A program made the position numbers and the translations under genes. A model generated the notes under the pieces. It was not told the DNA's origin and searched no databases. It saw nothing but the letters and a program-made list of their open reading frames with translations. From Palsa-965 sp044448685 (lineage in GTDB: Bacteria; Bacteroidota; Bacteroidia; Palsa-965), in contig JBIOHC010000013.1 in NCBI GenBank assembly GCA_044448685.1, positions 27,030 through 91,029 on the forward strand: a stretch of 64,000 nucleotides of DNA, read 5' to 3'. Below, piece by piece: positions 42,624 through 52,115 of the stretch. Within the stretch, counting starts at the first letter, position 1; each line of letters starts with the position of its first letter.

Positions 42624-43277
42624 TTATTTAAGAATAACACTCTGTTTCTTTTTCAACAAACGGGTTTTACTTTCCTGGCGTTTGATTAGCCGTTCTATAT
42701 TTTTCTGATGCGTAATCAGGATCAGAATGGCTACAAGGAAGGAGAAGATAACCAGAGAAGGAACCACTGAATTGTTAAAGAAAAGCATGATGATAAAGGG
42801 AAAGGTGAATCCGGCTGACATGGAGCCGAGTGAAACATAGCCTGAAACAAGGAAAACAGCTACAAAAACGAGTATGGCGACAGAAGATGCGGCAGGTTGT
42901 ATGGCCAGCATAATTCCAAGCAGGGTAGCTATGCCTTTACCACCGCGGAAACCGGCAAATAAAGGGAAGATATGCCCCAGCAGGGCTGCAAGGCCCAGTA
43001 CAATTTGCATATTGACATAGGGGGCCGTTCCCGGGGCATCATCCAGGAGGTAAAAAGTCATGTTAACAGCAACCCAGCCTTTGAGGATATCAAGAATAAG
43101 AACAGGGATACCGGCTTTTTTGCCGAGCACACGAAAGGTATTGGTGGCACCGGCATTACCGCTGCCAAACTCCCTTACATCCACTCCATACAACATTTTT
43201 CCGATCCAGACTGCTGATGGAAAAGATCCAAGCAGGTAAGCAAAAATCAGTGCAGAAACAGCAAGCGGTGTTATCAT
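42624..43277 (-). CDS. plsY: Glycerol-3-phosphate acyltransferase PlsY
   Basis: 217-residue inner-membrane enzyme that transfers an acyl group from acyl-phosphate to glycerol-3-phosphate, the first step of phospholipid synthesis. The three cytosolic signature motifs are visible: LLGSFPSAVWIGK, GSGNAGATNTFRVLGKKAG and GHIFPLFAGFRGGKGIAT. About five membrane helices, and a basic Lys/Arg-rich C-terminus. It lies between two giant envelope-protein genes. Confidence 0.96.
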   Translation of the reverse strand: MITPLAVSALIFAYLLGSFPSAVWIGKMLYGVDVREFGSGNAGATNTFRVLGKKAGIPVLILDILKGWVAVNMTFYLLDDAPGTAPYVNMQIVLGLAALLGHIFPLFAGFRGGKGIATLLGIMLAIQPAASSVAILVFVAVFLVSGYVSLGSMSAGFTFPFIIMLFFNNSVVPSLVIFSFLVAILILITHQKNIERLIKRQESKTRLLKKKQSVILK

Positions 43278-43316
43278 CTCTTACGTTAAGTGGTCAGAAT
43301 CCGGCTATTAGATTCT

Positions 43317-43324
43317 CAAATATA
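43317..43324 (-). promoter_or_regulatory. -7 box (TATATTTG) of plsY
   Basis: Exact TAnnTTTG match on the minus strand, 39 nt upstream of the ATG. Confidence 0.42.
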
Positions 43325-43435
43325 GCATTATTTAATAAAAGCCCCTACCCTTTCGTCGAAAATGATGATAACAGGACGCTGTTCATAATACCGGGTCTCG
43401 TTTAGTGACTTTTACCTGTAATGGATCGTAAGTGC

Positions 43436-46400
43436 CTAGTTTTCACCTGCTGACACCTTTCTTAGCCAAACTTTGACATCTGTAGGCTGGCCCAGGATGA
43501 AACGGAAGCTCTGCCCGTCCGCTTTTGTTTCTCGTTTATCGGATTTGAGTTCTTTAATGACCTTATTCCAGTTGTCATCTGATGAGATTGCATTCATAAT
43601 ATGGCTGTTTTTGTCATATTTGAACCAATACCATTTCCCGTCCTCTATCTGGAGGTAGATGTAGAGTATATCCCCTGTCTTCTTACGTTCAAGGATTATA
43701 TGACCATCGACAAGCTTATTCAGCTGGTTTTTGTTGATATTACCCACACCTATCTTTCCATAGGAGGAATAAGAGCGGAGTTTTTTATTCCACCTCATTT
43801 TGACATCTGTAAACAGGAAGGTTGTTTTCAACTCGTCAGGGAATTTCTTGATCTTGTTATAAAGGTTTAAATCGGCAATAGCTTTATCGGCTTTTTCCTT
43901 GCCTATGAGTTCACGCAGGCCTTTTTCATATACCGGTCTGGAAAAATCGGTACCTGGCAGGTCTGTTTTCGTGGTAATGGCTTCGGCAATCTTATCCAGC
44001 AGTCCGTCATCAAAGAAGAAATCAACAGACATCAACAGATCGAAAGCCGTTGAATCCGGTACCAAATAATGGGTGGCAGTACCAACCGGAACGATTTTGA
44101 CCAGGCCCAGATCGGCACCCAGATTCATCTTACCCTCCCCTTTCAGTACACAGGTATTGACATGCAGGCTCACGAAGTTTCCTGGGAGGTTACGCTCAAT
44201 GAGTTTTTCCTTATTTGACACCTTGTATTCACCGGTGTTTTTGTCAAAAATCAGGAATCCGTCGGCAGTAAGCACTTCCACATCATTCTTATTCTTTCTT
44301 CTTGAAACGAAGGCAGAATATACATGGGTTGAATCGGTTGTGCTCATTACCCCTACCGCAATTGGTTTTCCATTCTGATCAACAGGATCGCGTGAAATAG
44401 GGATCATGATGGCATTGGGATCTATCACAGCCTTGAACTGGAACCAGGTTTTATTAACCATATCACATGTATGCTGAATACGTGTAACACCGTCGAAGAT
44501 GAGGAAGGATTCAGAAGCCAGTAGTTTGACCTTGCCATTGAAGTCGAAACGGGGGCTGAGCGTAAATTTGGCCGATTCAGGCACCGTTGTCTCGGCAAAA
44601 GTTTGTGCAGTGGTATCCACCTGAACATTCGAGAAATAAAGCGTTTGCTTGGCCTTTGTTTCGTCTATATAATCGTACGAGGCTGAACCTGAATAACTCT
44701 TTCTAGCGAAAATATTGATATTGGCATTGTACAATTTATGGTGCTTGGTTACCGTATTGGTCAGGATACGGGCATTTGTCAGAGGCCGTATATAGGCTTC
44801 TTTCTCGATAGTTACATTACCACTGTCGGGGAATATACGGGCATCGGCCACATTCACATAGACGACTTCCTTTGCTGCAATAATATGTTTACGTAAATCA
44901 TATTTCGCATTGGGAGCCACAAAACGCAGGGAGTCCTGTTTGGGATGTACAGAAATGAACTCCGGACCCACCAGATTAAGGTCAGCAGCAATGTCGGTGA
45001 CCTTAGGCGTTGGTTTCTTGCTTCCGGAATTGATATCAATGGTTTCCTTATCCATAAACCATTTGAAATTATCCATATAACAGATATACTGGTTGATAGG
45101 GAATTTTACAATCGAACCCTTACCGTTGGAAGCAAAATCACCGGTACGGTTATCAAAGTCAATATGTGCCTTGACATTGTCTGTGGCAAAGGAAAGTTCC
45201 TTGAAGCCTTCCGATTTGAGTGAGAAGTTGGCAGTATCGGAATCAAATTTATTCTGTTTGAATTTCATAAGCGGAGCATCCATCTGGGCATTCCCGAAGT
45301 CAATATGTCCGTTACCGGAAAGCATTTTGGGTGTCAGGTCCAGACGACCGTGAAAACGTGTCTGTCCCTTAAACATACTGAAACTGCTATCCCTGTCATA
45401 GGTCTGCATGACATCCAGTTTGGGCATCCAGTGCATATATATTTTGGAAGCTGCCACTTCCGGAAATTCGTTCTTACCGCCTTTGACCTCTTTGACAGTA
45501 TAGGTCGTTGCCAGCGTATTGGTTGAGTCGGGATAGAACAGGAAATCTTTGGATACTGTGGTGGATGTGACATAATCAATGACACCATCCCCTCTCAGAC
45601 CCTGGTTGCTAAGCTTGATTGTATTATTGAACTTGCCCTTGCCTCCATACATCGGAAAACCGCCGGGAGGAGCCTGGCGTTCAAAACCAAGGGAATAGTC
45701 TGGTTGAAGCACAATTGTTTCCTTGAAATCAGGAAATATTCCTCCTGACGTTAACTGCCCTTTAAAATTAAGACCGGCATTCGAAAAGTTATCGAGCGAG
45801 TCGATAGAGAATGGTTCCAGTTTGAAATAGAATTTATCCCTTCCATACACACCTTTCTGTATTCCCTTTTTGTCATAGTAAGCAAAGCTTTCTTTCTTAC
45901 TGTTAAAAATCGGGTACTGAGCCAGATTGGCACTGAAAATACCGGATTTATTCCCCGGATGGTCAATCAGCAGGTCACCATTGATATCTTCCACAACCGT
46001 TTTACAACGTACCTGAACAGCTTTACCAAACTGATCTTTCTCTTTGCTGTCAACAGTCATACGCAGTGAATCGACGTTATTCAGATTTACTTTAAACTGT
46101 TCATAGTCGAAGGAGAATTCCTTACCGAAAAACTCAAATTTTCCGGCCTGTACTCTTCCGGCAAAGGTGTAATTCCTGTTCTTCTTCAGAATAATTTCCC
46201 TGTTTTTGGGATAGATAACCACATTCTGTGAATCACTCATCTGGATCTGGGAAACACCGCGTATGGTCATATCATAATTGAGGAGATTGATACTTGCATT
46301 GATGGTGCTGGGAGGAACACTTGAATAAAATTCAATGATATCATAATCCAGGCGGTTCAGCGAGTTGGATATATAATTAAAGAGTTTATCCTTCACCACC

Positions 46401-47929
46401 CCCTGGTCATTATCGACATCAAAACTGACGAGACCATAGTATGAAAATTTCATCATTTCAATTCTCAGATCCTGAGGATTTTGTTTCAGGTATGCAGCCA
46501 GCTGGGCAATAGTAAACTCCCTTTTATTGCCGTTCGCCTTGGTTACAAAATCCTTTATTGGTGGTAACGGGCTGGTCATGTTGATACCCTGGAACTTATC
46601 CATGATCATTTTTTTGTAATAGGTCTTGGAGCGGAAAGTTGCTTCAGCAGTACTGCTGCCGGGCACAGCTCTGATTTCAAGCCGTGGGTCCTCTGTTTTC
46701 CAGGTGAGCTGTTCAACCCACATATCCACATTGTGAAATGAATTTGTAAATGGGCTTTGGGAGGCTCCTTCATCACTGCGGTAAATGGTTACTGTTTTAT
46801 CTGCAATGATGTATTTAAAGTCAATGGAAGGATGGCAGATGGAGTCGATATGGTCGGTTTCGAGGTAAAATACAACCGACGCGTTCGGAGCCAGGAGCTT
46901 GTCTTTCAAAATAACGAAGCCAGTAGAACGGGAAACCAGGAATTTCTTGTCCTTGCGTTTAAAAGTAACCATAGCCTGATTGTCCTTGGTACCGGAACCG
47001 AGGAAACGGCTTCCCGCTTGTGAAAAACCGCCGTCATAATCCACATTTTCAAACAGGTTCTTGATGGTATAACGGGAGCTGTAGGAATCAAAACGGGGGA
47101 ATGCGGCATTTTTTTCCGTTGCATCGAATACAATCTTCTCTGTCAGCTTACCCAGGAGTGGTTTGCCTTTGAAATAAATCTGGTTGTAAAAGGTCACCGA
47201 ATCGGCAATATAGACCGGATTTTTCAGGGTGATGGAATAGCGTTTAATATCAGCATACACCTGGTTTTCATCCAGACCGCAGCGTTTCCAGTTAACCCTT
47301 CCGCCCATACCGGTCCATTTGCCCTGACTTGGAAAAAAAGTACCGGAGGTATTGTAGATAACGGTACTGTCACCTTTGGCATAACCATGCAAGGTCAGGG
47401 CTTTGAAAACAATACGCGGTACACTGTCGCAAAAGAGCTGATAATCATTTGATTCAGACCTCCATTCAGCAGTTGTTGATTTATAAAAGGTATTGGTGCT
47501 GAAAAGCCCTTCACTCATGACAACAAAGTCAACGAAGGGTTTGGTAACACGTCCGTTAATAAGTTTATTCAGGCAGTTCTGCCATTCCGTAAAATTCTTT
47601 TCCGGCTGGCCTCCATTCACAAATGCAGAGACAGCATTGAGGAAGCTTCGGAATTCAGGTGTATGCAACCTCTTCTTAAGCATACTGTTACACATAGAAT
47701 ACATGAACACCTTCTTGGTCCCGTCAATCTTGTTTTGCCAAGCAGGCAGAAATTGTTTATTGATATATTCTTTCCCGTCCTTACCTTCTGCTGATTCGAA
47801 AAAATCAACAAGTTCCTTGATAAACACAACAGGATCTTCCGTAAATGTCTTAGCCTGGTTCTGAGCCAGGGGTTTCAAGACAGGAATTAACATGCAGAAA
47901 GCGAGAAGTATCTGTTTTCGGAAATACAT
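43436..47929 (-). CDS. Giant exported protein, function unknown
   Basis: 1497 residues from the ATG at 47929 (MYFRKQILLAFCMLIPVLKPLAQ signal peptide). An in-frame ATG at 47995 would overlap prmA and hide the signal. The N-terminal 200 or so residues are helical (VVFIKELVDFFESAEGKDG). The rest is strand-rich and repetitive in style: many short FDFNGKVKLLASE-, FAGRVQAGKFEFFGKE- and LTPKMLSGNGHIDFG-like segments that look like stacked beta layers, similar in feel to AsmA/TamB or OstA-like proteins, though I see no diagnostic motif. No C-terminal T9SS domain. Probably periplasmic or outer-membrane associated. No family named. Confidence 0.8.
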   Translation of the reverse strand: MYFRKQILLAFCMLIPVLKPLAQNQAKTFTEDPVVFIKELVDFFESAEGKDGKEYINKQFLPAWQNKIDGTKKVFMYSMCNSMLKKRLHTPEFRSFLNAVSAFVNGGQPEKNFTEWQNCLNKLINGRVTKPFVDFVVMSEGLFSTNTFYKSTTAEWRSESNDYQLFCDSVPRIVFKALTLHGYAKGDSTVIYNTSGTFFPSQGKWTGMGGRVNWKRCGLDENQVYADIKRYSITLKNPVYIADSVTFYNQIYFKGKPLLGKLTEKIVFDATEKNAAFPRFDSYSSRYTIKNLFENVDYDGGFSQAGSRFLGSGTKDNQAMVTFKRKDKKFLVSRSTGFVILKDKLLAPNASVVFYLETDHIDSICHPSIDFKYIIADKTVTIYRSDEGASQSPFTNSFHNVDMWVEQLTWKTEDPRLEIRAVPGSSTAEATFRSKTYYKKMIMDKFQGINMTSPLPPIKDFVTKANGNKREFTIAQLAAYLKQNPQDLRIEMMKFSYYGLVSFDVDNDQGVVKDKLFNYISNSLNRLDYDIIEFYSSVPPSTINASINLLNYDMTIRGVSQIQMSDSQNVVIYPKNREIILKKNRNYTFAGRVQAGKFEFFGKEFSFDYEQFKVNLNNVDSLRMTVDSKEKDQFGKAVQVRCKTVVEDINGDLLIDHPGNKSGIFSANLAQYPIFNSKKESFAYYDKKGIQKGVYGRDKFYFKLEPFSIDSLDNFSNAGLNFKGQLTSGGIFPDFKETIVLQPDYSLGFERQAPPGGFPMYGGKGKFNNTIKLSNQGLRGDGVIDYVTSTTVSKDFLFYPDSTNTLATTYTVKEVKGGKNEFPEVAASKIYMHWMPKLDVMQTYDRDSSFSMFKGQTRFHGRLDLTPKMLSGNGHIDFGNAQMDAPLMKFKQNKFDSDTANFSLKSEGFKELSFATDNVKAHIDFDNRTGDFASNGKGSIVKFPINQYICYMDNFKWFMDKETIDINSGSKKPTPKVTDIAADLNLVGPEFISVHPKQDSLRFVAPNAKYDLRKHIIAAKEVVYVNVADARIFPDSGNVTIEKEAYIRPLTNARILTNTVTKHHKLYNANINIFARKSYSGSASYDYIDETKAKQTLYFSNVQVDTTAQTFAETTVPESAKFTLSPRFDFNGKVKLLASESFLIFDGVTRIQHTCDMVNKTWFQFKAVIDPNAIMIPISRDPVDQNGKPIAVGVMSTTDSTHVYSAFVSRRKNKNDVEVLTADGFLIFDKNTGEYKVSNKEKLIERNLPGNFVSLHVNTCVLKGEGKMNLGADLGLVKIVPVGTATHYLVPDSTAFDLLMSVDFFFDDGLLDKIAEAITTKTDLPGTDFSRPVYEKGLRELIGKEKADKAIADLNLYNKIKKFPDELKTTFLFTDVKMRWNKKLRSYSSYGKIGVGNINKNQLNKLVDGHIILERKKTGDILYIYLQIEDGKWYWFKYDKNSHIMNAISSDDNWNKVIKELKSDKRETKADGQSFRFILGQPTDVKVWLRKVSAGEN

Positions 47930-47960
47930 ACTGTGATTTGTTAGCGTAGGACGTTTCTGT

Positions 47961-48791
47961 TCAGGGTTTAGTGAATTCCAGAAGGGCCCATTCATTTTTT
48001 ATTCTCCGGTCTGTTTCCCTGAGTCCGTTTTCCCGGGCGGATGCAAGAAGAAGCGGAATATCAGTTTCAAAAAAGCCGCTCAGCATTAAAAGGCCTTGTG
48101 GGGCCAGGCAAGCAGCATACATCTTCATATCGCCCAGCAAAACATTCCGGTTGATGTTAGCGAAAATAACATGAAATACTTTCCCCTCCAACAGAGTTGC
48201 TTCTCCTTTATGAACAACAATATCCGGGCAGGCATTCAGGACCATGTTTTCACGGGTATTTTCACAGGCCATTTCCAGGTTGTCGACAGCCCATACTTCA
48301 ATGGCACCCGACTGAGCAGCCAGAATAGCCAGCACTCCGGTTCCGCACCCCATATCCAACACCTGCTTGTTTGCGAGTGAAGTTGTTAATAATTTTTCGA
48401 CCATCAGGGATGTGGTTTCATGATGCCCTGTGCCGAACGACATGCGGGGCATGATAATCACTTCCCGTTCAAAAGACGGATCCTGTTCATGAAACGGGGC
48501 CCTGATCCTGCACCCTCCACTGATAACAGGCTCGAATCCCTTTTCCCACTCCTCATTCCAGTTTTTGGACTCAATGCGGATAACCGTAAAGGTGATGTTA
48601 TAATCGGAATCCTTGAAAAGAACAACGGTATCAAAAAGCATTTCATCATAGGCTTCAGCAGGAATCCAGGCTTTGAATCCTGTTTCTGTTTCGGCAAAAC
48701 TTTCAAAGCCTATTTCTGAAAGTTCAGAAATCAGTAAATCCGTGCCCGGTATCGTTGGTGTAAGGATAAAGTTGAATTCGAGATAGTCCAA
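47961..48791 (-). CDS. prmA: Ribosomal protein L11 methyltransferase
   Basis: 276 residues. SAM-dependent methyltransferase acting on L11. The N-terminal substrate domain (DYLEFNFILTP) is followed by the Rossmann methyltransferase domain with motif I VLDMGCGTGVLAILAAQSGA, AVDNLEMACENTREN and VIFANINRNVL (the N-x-x-x post-II motif). Start is a TTG at 48791: there is no in-frame ATG nearby and the family N-terminus begins exactly here. A 9-bp palindrome sits in the gap upstream. Confidence 0.93.
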   Translation of the reverse strand: MDYLEFNFILTPTIPGTDLLISELSEIGFESFAETETGFKAWIPAEAYDEMLFDTVVLFKDSDYNITFTVIRIESKNWNEEWEKGFEPVISGGCRIRAPFHEQDPSFEREVIIMPRMSFGTGHHETTSLMVEKLLTTSLANKQVLDMGCGTGVLAILAAQSGAIEVWAVDNLEMACENTRENMVLNACPDIVVHKGEATLLEGKVFHVIFANINRNVLLGDMKMYAACLAPQGLLMLSGFFETDIPLLLASARENGLRETDRRIKNEWALLEFTKP

Positions 48792-48813
48792 AAGGAATAA
48801 GGATTTAGGACGG

Positions 48814-48834
48814 CAAAAGTCCGGTGGACTTTTG
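48814..48834. promoter_or_regulatory. 9-bp palindrome between tpiA and prmA
   Basis: CAAAAGTCC, GGT spacer, GGACTTTTG: a perfect inverted repeat 23 bp upstream of the prmA TTG. Either an operator-like site or a short stem; no T run follows on the minus strand, so a standard terminator is less likely. Confidence 0.5.
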
Positions 48835-48896
48835 AGCGAGCTGGTGTGAAAGCTTTAAAATATGTAACTGCATAATTAACGGATGAATGGGAACCG

Positions 48897-49667
48897 TTAT
48901 TTCATGGCAGCCTTAATGAGGCTGATAAAATCAGGGGCATTGAGGGAGGCACCACCTATCAAACCTCCATCCACATCAGGGCAGGCAAAAAGTTCAGAAG
49001 CATTTTTCGGATTACAGCTGCCTCCGTAAAGTATTGGGATTGACAAAGCGATGTGCCGGGAGCAGATCTCCCCCACCCTTTTCCGGATGAAGGCATGCAT
49101 TTCCTGTGCCTGTTCAGAAGTGGCATTTACCCCTGTTCCGATAGCCCATACAGGTTCATAGGCCAGAATAAGGTTTTCCATGCCCCCTTCTGCAATCTGT
49201 TCCAAAGCCAGGCTCAACTGTGTTGAAACAACCTCAAAATGCCTGTTCTGACGGCGTTCTTCCAGTTTTTCTCCTATACATACTATAGGACATAAACCAG
49301 CTTCCGTCACTACTTTAATCTTTCTGTTTATTTCGCCATCCGTTTCGCCAAAAAAAGTTCTGCGTTCCGAATGTCCTATAATCACATAACGGGCTCCGGT
49401 GCTTCGTATCATTTCAACAGACACTTCACCGGTATAAGCACCTGATTTTTCTGAATGACAATACTGTGCCCCTACTTCTACCGGGGTTTGTGGACCCAGC
49501 GTCTGGCAAACAGAATAGAGAAAAGGAAATGCCGGAGCCAGGACGATAAATGGCAACCGGTCTGGCGACAAAGATTGTACTCCTTTGCGTATATCATCAG
49601 CCAGTAATATGGATTCATGAAGATTTTTGTTCATCTTCCAGTTTCCGGCAAGCATCTTTTTTCTCAT
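48897..49667 (-). CDS. tpiA: Triose-phosphate isomerase
   Basis: 256 residues. Interconverts dihydroxyacetone phosphate and glyceraldehyde 3-phosphate. The active-site residues are all visible: Asn/Lys in AGNWKMNKN (near 8-16), His in YVIIGHSERR (about 100) and Glu in AYEPVWAIGTG (about 170), plus the phosphate-binding LYGGSCNPKNA and GGLIGGASL loops. Single-domain TIM barrel of normal length. Twelve bp downstream of the permease gene, so in the DUF1599-DoxX-permease-tpiA row. Confidence 0.98.
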   Translation of the reverse strand: MRKKMLAGNWKMNKNLHESILLADDIRKGVQSLSPDRLPFIVLAPAFPFLYSVCQTLGPQTPVEVGAQYCHSEKSGAYTGEVSVEMIRSTGARYVIIGHSERRTFFGETDGEINRKIKVVTEAGLCPIVCIGEKLEERRQNRHFEVVSTQLSLALEQIAEGGMENLILAYEPVWAIGTGVNATSEQAQEMHAFIRKRVGEICSRHIALSIPILYGGSCNPKNASELFACPDVDGGLIGGASLNAPDFISLIKAAMK

Positions 49668-49678
49668 TTCAAACAGAT

Positions 49679-50755
49679 TTATTGAACACGTACACGGGGA
49701 TCAAGCAATCCGTAAATAATATCCACCACTATATTCATCACAATAAAAATAACAGCAAAAACGAGGGTGCTGCCCATCACCACTGGCAGGTCATAATTAT
49801 TCAGAGCTTCCACCACGACATGCCCAATACCTTTCCAGTCAAACACATCCTCAACCAGTACAGCTCCTGCCATGAGCCCAGCAAGCCATCCTGAAATAGA
49901 GGTGATAACAGGGTTCATGGCATTTTTCAGAGCATGCTTAAAAATAACCTTGTAATAGCTAAGGCCTTTGGCTTTGGCAGTCCGTATATAATCCTGGCTC
50001 ATCACCTCGAGCAGGGAACTGCGTGTAAGCTGCATGATGATAGCCCAGGGCCGGATACCGAGCGTGACAGCTGGCAGAATCAGATTTTTAAGCTGCAGTG
50101 TCTCCTTAAATGTGGTTTCATCAATCATATACAGACTGCCTCCTACCTTTAACCCTGTATAAGCACTCAGCATATAGCCGAAAACGAGCATCAGGATAAG
50201 ACCTACAAAAAAGGAGGGGCCAGACATACCTATAATCGCTACGACAAAAGAGATCCTGTCAAACCAGCTGTTCTTGCGTATTGCTGCAATAATACCGAAA
50301 CCAATTCCCAATGCGGAAGCCAGAAACATAGAAGCGATGGCCAGGACAAATGTTTCGGGCAGGGCTTCGAGGACAAGGTCGGAGACCTTCTTCTTTGTCT
50401 GGTAGGAACGTCTCAGATAGGGAGCCTTAAAAACCAGGGCATGATGTCCCATTTTTATCCGGGCAGGATGTCCGTATTTAGTACTATCCAGAAAAATAGC
50501 GCTTTCTTTATTTTTAAGCTCATGCCAGGAAACCGGACTGAGGTCATTCAGGTACATAAAGTATTGGGTAGTGAGAGGCTTGTCCCGTCCGAGGTCTTTG
50601 TTGATGGCTGCAATGGAAAGAGAGTCTGCACGCTGCCCAAGCATCATGCGGGCAGGATCTCCGGGCAGGACATTAAACAGGAGGAAAATAACCGTGATCA
50701 CTCCCAGCATCACCAACATCCCGTACAAAAACCGCTTTGTTATGAATCTGATCAC
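49679..50755 (-). CDS. Opp/Dpp-type ABC transporter permease, orphan
   Basis: 358-residue inner-membrane permease of the OppB/DppB family for peptides or nickel. N-terminal helix FITKRFLYGMLVMLGVITVIFLLFN, then LPGDPARMMLG, an extended periplasmic insert (about 70-130), five more helices, and the EAA-loop region with SQDYIRTAKAKGLSYYKVIFKHALKNA. It ends IIYGLLDPRVRVQ, as family members do. Start is a GTG at 50755, since an in-frame TAA lies 15 nt upstream. No OppC, ATPase or binding protein is adjacent, so its partners are encoded elsewhere. Confidence 0.92.
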   Translation of the reverse strand: MIRFITKRFLYGMLVMLGVITVIFLLFNVLPGDPARMMLGQRADSLSIAAINKDLGRDKPLTTQYFMYLNDLSPVSWHELKNKESAIFLDSTKYGHPARIKMGHHALVFKAPYLRRSYQTKKKVSDLVLEALPETFVLAIASMFLASALGIGFGIIAAIRKNSWFDRISFVVAIIGMSGPSFFVGLILMLVFGYMLSAYTGLKVGGSLYMIDETTFKETLQLKNLILPAVTLGIRPWAIIMQLTRSSLLEVMSQDYIRTAKAKGLSYYKVIFKHALKNAMNPVITSISGWLAGLMAGAVLVEDVFDWKGIGHVVVEALNNYDLPVVMGSTLVFAVIFIVMNIVVDIIYGLLDPRVRVQ

Positions 50756-50775
50756 CGGCCCCTGGATTTAATGAC

Positions 50776-52107
50776 TTATTTCTCCTTATTGTTAAAATAT
50801 TTAGCCTTCACATCATTATAAGAAGGGAACGAGCGGAATGGCCAGTTGGCAATGACAGTGCAACCTTTCATAAGCATCAGTCCCGGATTGGAACGGATCA
50901 TTGTCTTCAGCATGGTCTGGTCACCGTTCAGATAAGGATAGGCGGCCTGAACTTCCAGCCTGAAATCACGTATCTCCTCATGGGGTGCACTGGTCAGGGC
51001 CATGAATTTCTTTTTGTCCTTATCACACAAGCCCACAAAATCATTGATGCGGCCTTGTACCTTTCGGTTTGTATGCTTCAGGTCATAGGCTACAAGCAGG
51101 AAATAGTAATCAGGGTTCTTTAGAACGGAATCTGTCAGATCATCCTGAGTTTCCGGATCTGTAATCTTAAAATCAACTATTAAAGGTTCATCCACAGCCG
51201 GATGAATCAATTGTACAGTGTCATAAACCCAGGTCAGGGAGTCTTTCCAGGGAAGTTTATCGGCCGGAAAAGCCTGGACTGTACCGTTCTTCTTGTTCTT
51301 GTAGAGGTATCCGAATTCAGCTTGTTTGTAATGCGGACCGGGCTTCATCTGTTCACAAATGTTTTTGCCGGGAGCATACGGTCTGTAATCCTTAACCGGT
51401 AAATAAGCCCATGTATAGACCGGAAAGGCAATTGAAATTCCGGTAATCACTACAATCGTTATTTTACCGAGGAAGGAGCCGAAGACAGGCTTGATATGTC
51501 GTTCTCCAACCCACAATATGCTGATCAGAAAACACAATGCGATGTCTTTTGTAAAGCTCTGCCAGGGTGTGAGGACGATGGCATCACCGAAGCAACCGCA
51601 ATGCGTAACCTTATTATAACAAGCGGAATAAAAAGTCAGGAAGGTGAAGAAAACGATTTGAGCCAGAAGCAGCCAGAGTGTTAAACGCTTATAGAGTCCG
51701 GTCAACAGCATAAAGCCGAGCGCTACTTCTGAAACACAAACAAGTATGGCAAAAAAGACAGACCAGTCGGCCATCCAGTGGAACATGCTGACCAGGAATT
51801 TCGAATTGGCGAGATCCTGGGAAAACACTTCGAAATACTCTTCCAGTTTATACGCGAAACCGATAGGGTCGTTGGATTTGATAAAACCGGAATAAATAAA
51901 TGTGATACCTACTACGACCCTTACAATGTGGGTAACAAGCGGAAAGTACGAGATAACCGCAGGAAGATTGATAATCAGCAGCAAGCCTGCCAGGATTGCA
52001 CCCAGGACGCCATGATTGAGACAGGGAGGACAAGCCCAGTAAAGAAATACAGCCACTCCGGCCGAGAGGATGAAACGCACTATTTTATTGGCAAAAAATT
52101 GCTGCAT
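50776..52107 (-). CDS. DoxX/MauE-type membrane protein with thioredoxin-like C-terminus (BT_3928 family)
   Basis: 443 residues. The N-terminal 220 or so residues hold six or more membrane helices with the DoxX/MauE-like segment VVVGITFIYSGFIKSNDPIGFAYKLEEYF and a Cys cluster (ACYNKVTHCGCFGD). The C-terminal soluble half has a DUF-type strand region and resembles a thioredoxin-like fold without a CxxC. It probably takes part in periplasmic redox or quinone-linked electron transfer; that is inference from DoxX/MauE. The order DUF1599, this gene, tpiA is familiar in the phylum. Confidence 0.85.
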   Translation of the reverse strand: MQQFFANKIVRFILSAGVAVFLYWACPPCLNHGVLGAILAGLLLIINLPAVISYFPLVTHIVRVVVGITFIYSGFIKSNDPIGFAYKLEEYFEVFSQDLANSKFLVSMFHWMADWSVFFAILVCVSEVALGFMLLTGLYKRLTLWLLLAQIVFFTFLTFYSACYNKVTHCGCFGDAIVLTPWQSFTKDIALCFLISILWVGERHIKPVFGSFLGKITIVVITGISIAFPVYTWAYLPVKDYRPYAPGKNICEQMKPGPHYKQAEFGYLYKNKKNGTVQAFPADKLPWKDSLTWVYDTVQLIHPAVDEPLIVDFKITDPETQDDLTDSVLKNPDYYFLLVAYDLKHTNRKVQGRINDFVGLCDKDKKKFMALTSAPHEEIRDFRLEVQAAYPYLNGDQTMLKTMIRSNPGLMLMKGCTVIANWPFRSFPSYNDVKAKYFNNKEK

Positions 52108-52115
52108 AGTAAGGC

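Noticed and set aside
47930..47995. Upstream ATG extension of the 1497-residue protein
   Set aside because: It would overlap prmA and place 22 residues before a clean signal peptide starting at 47929.
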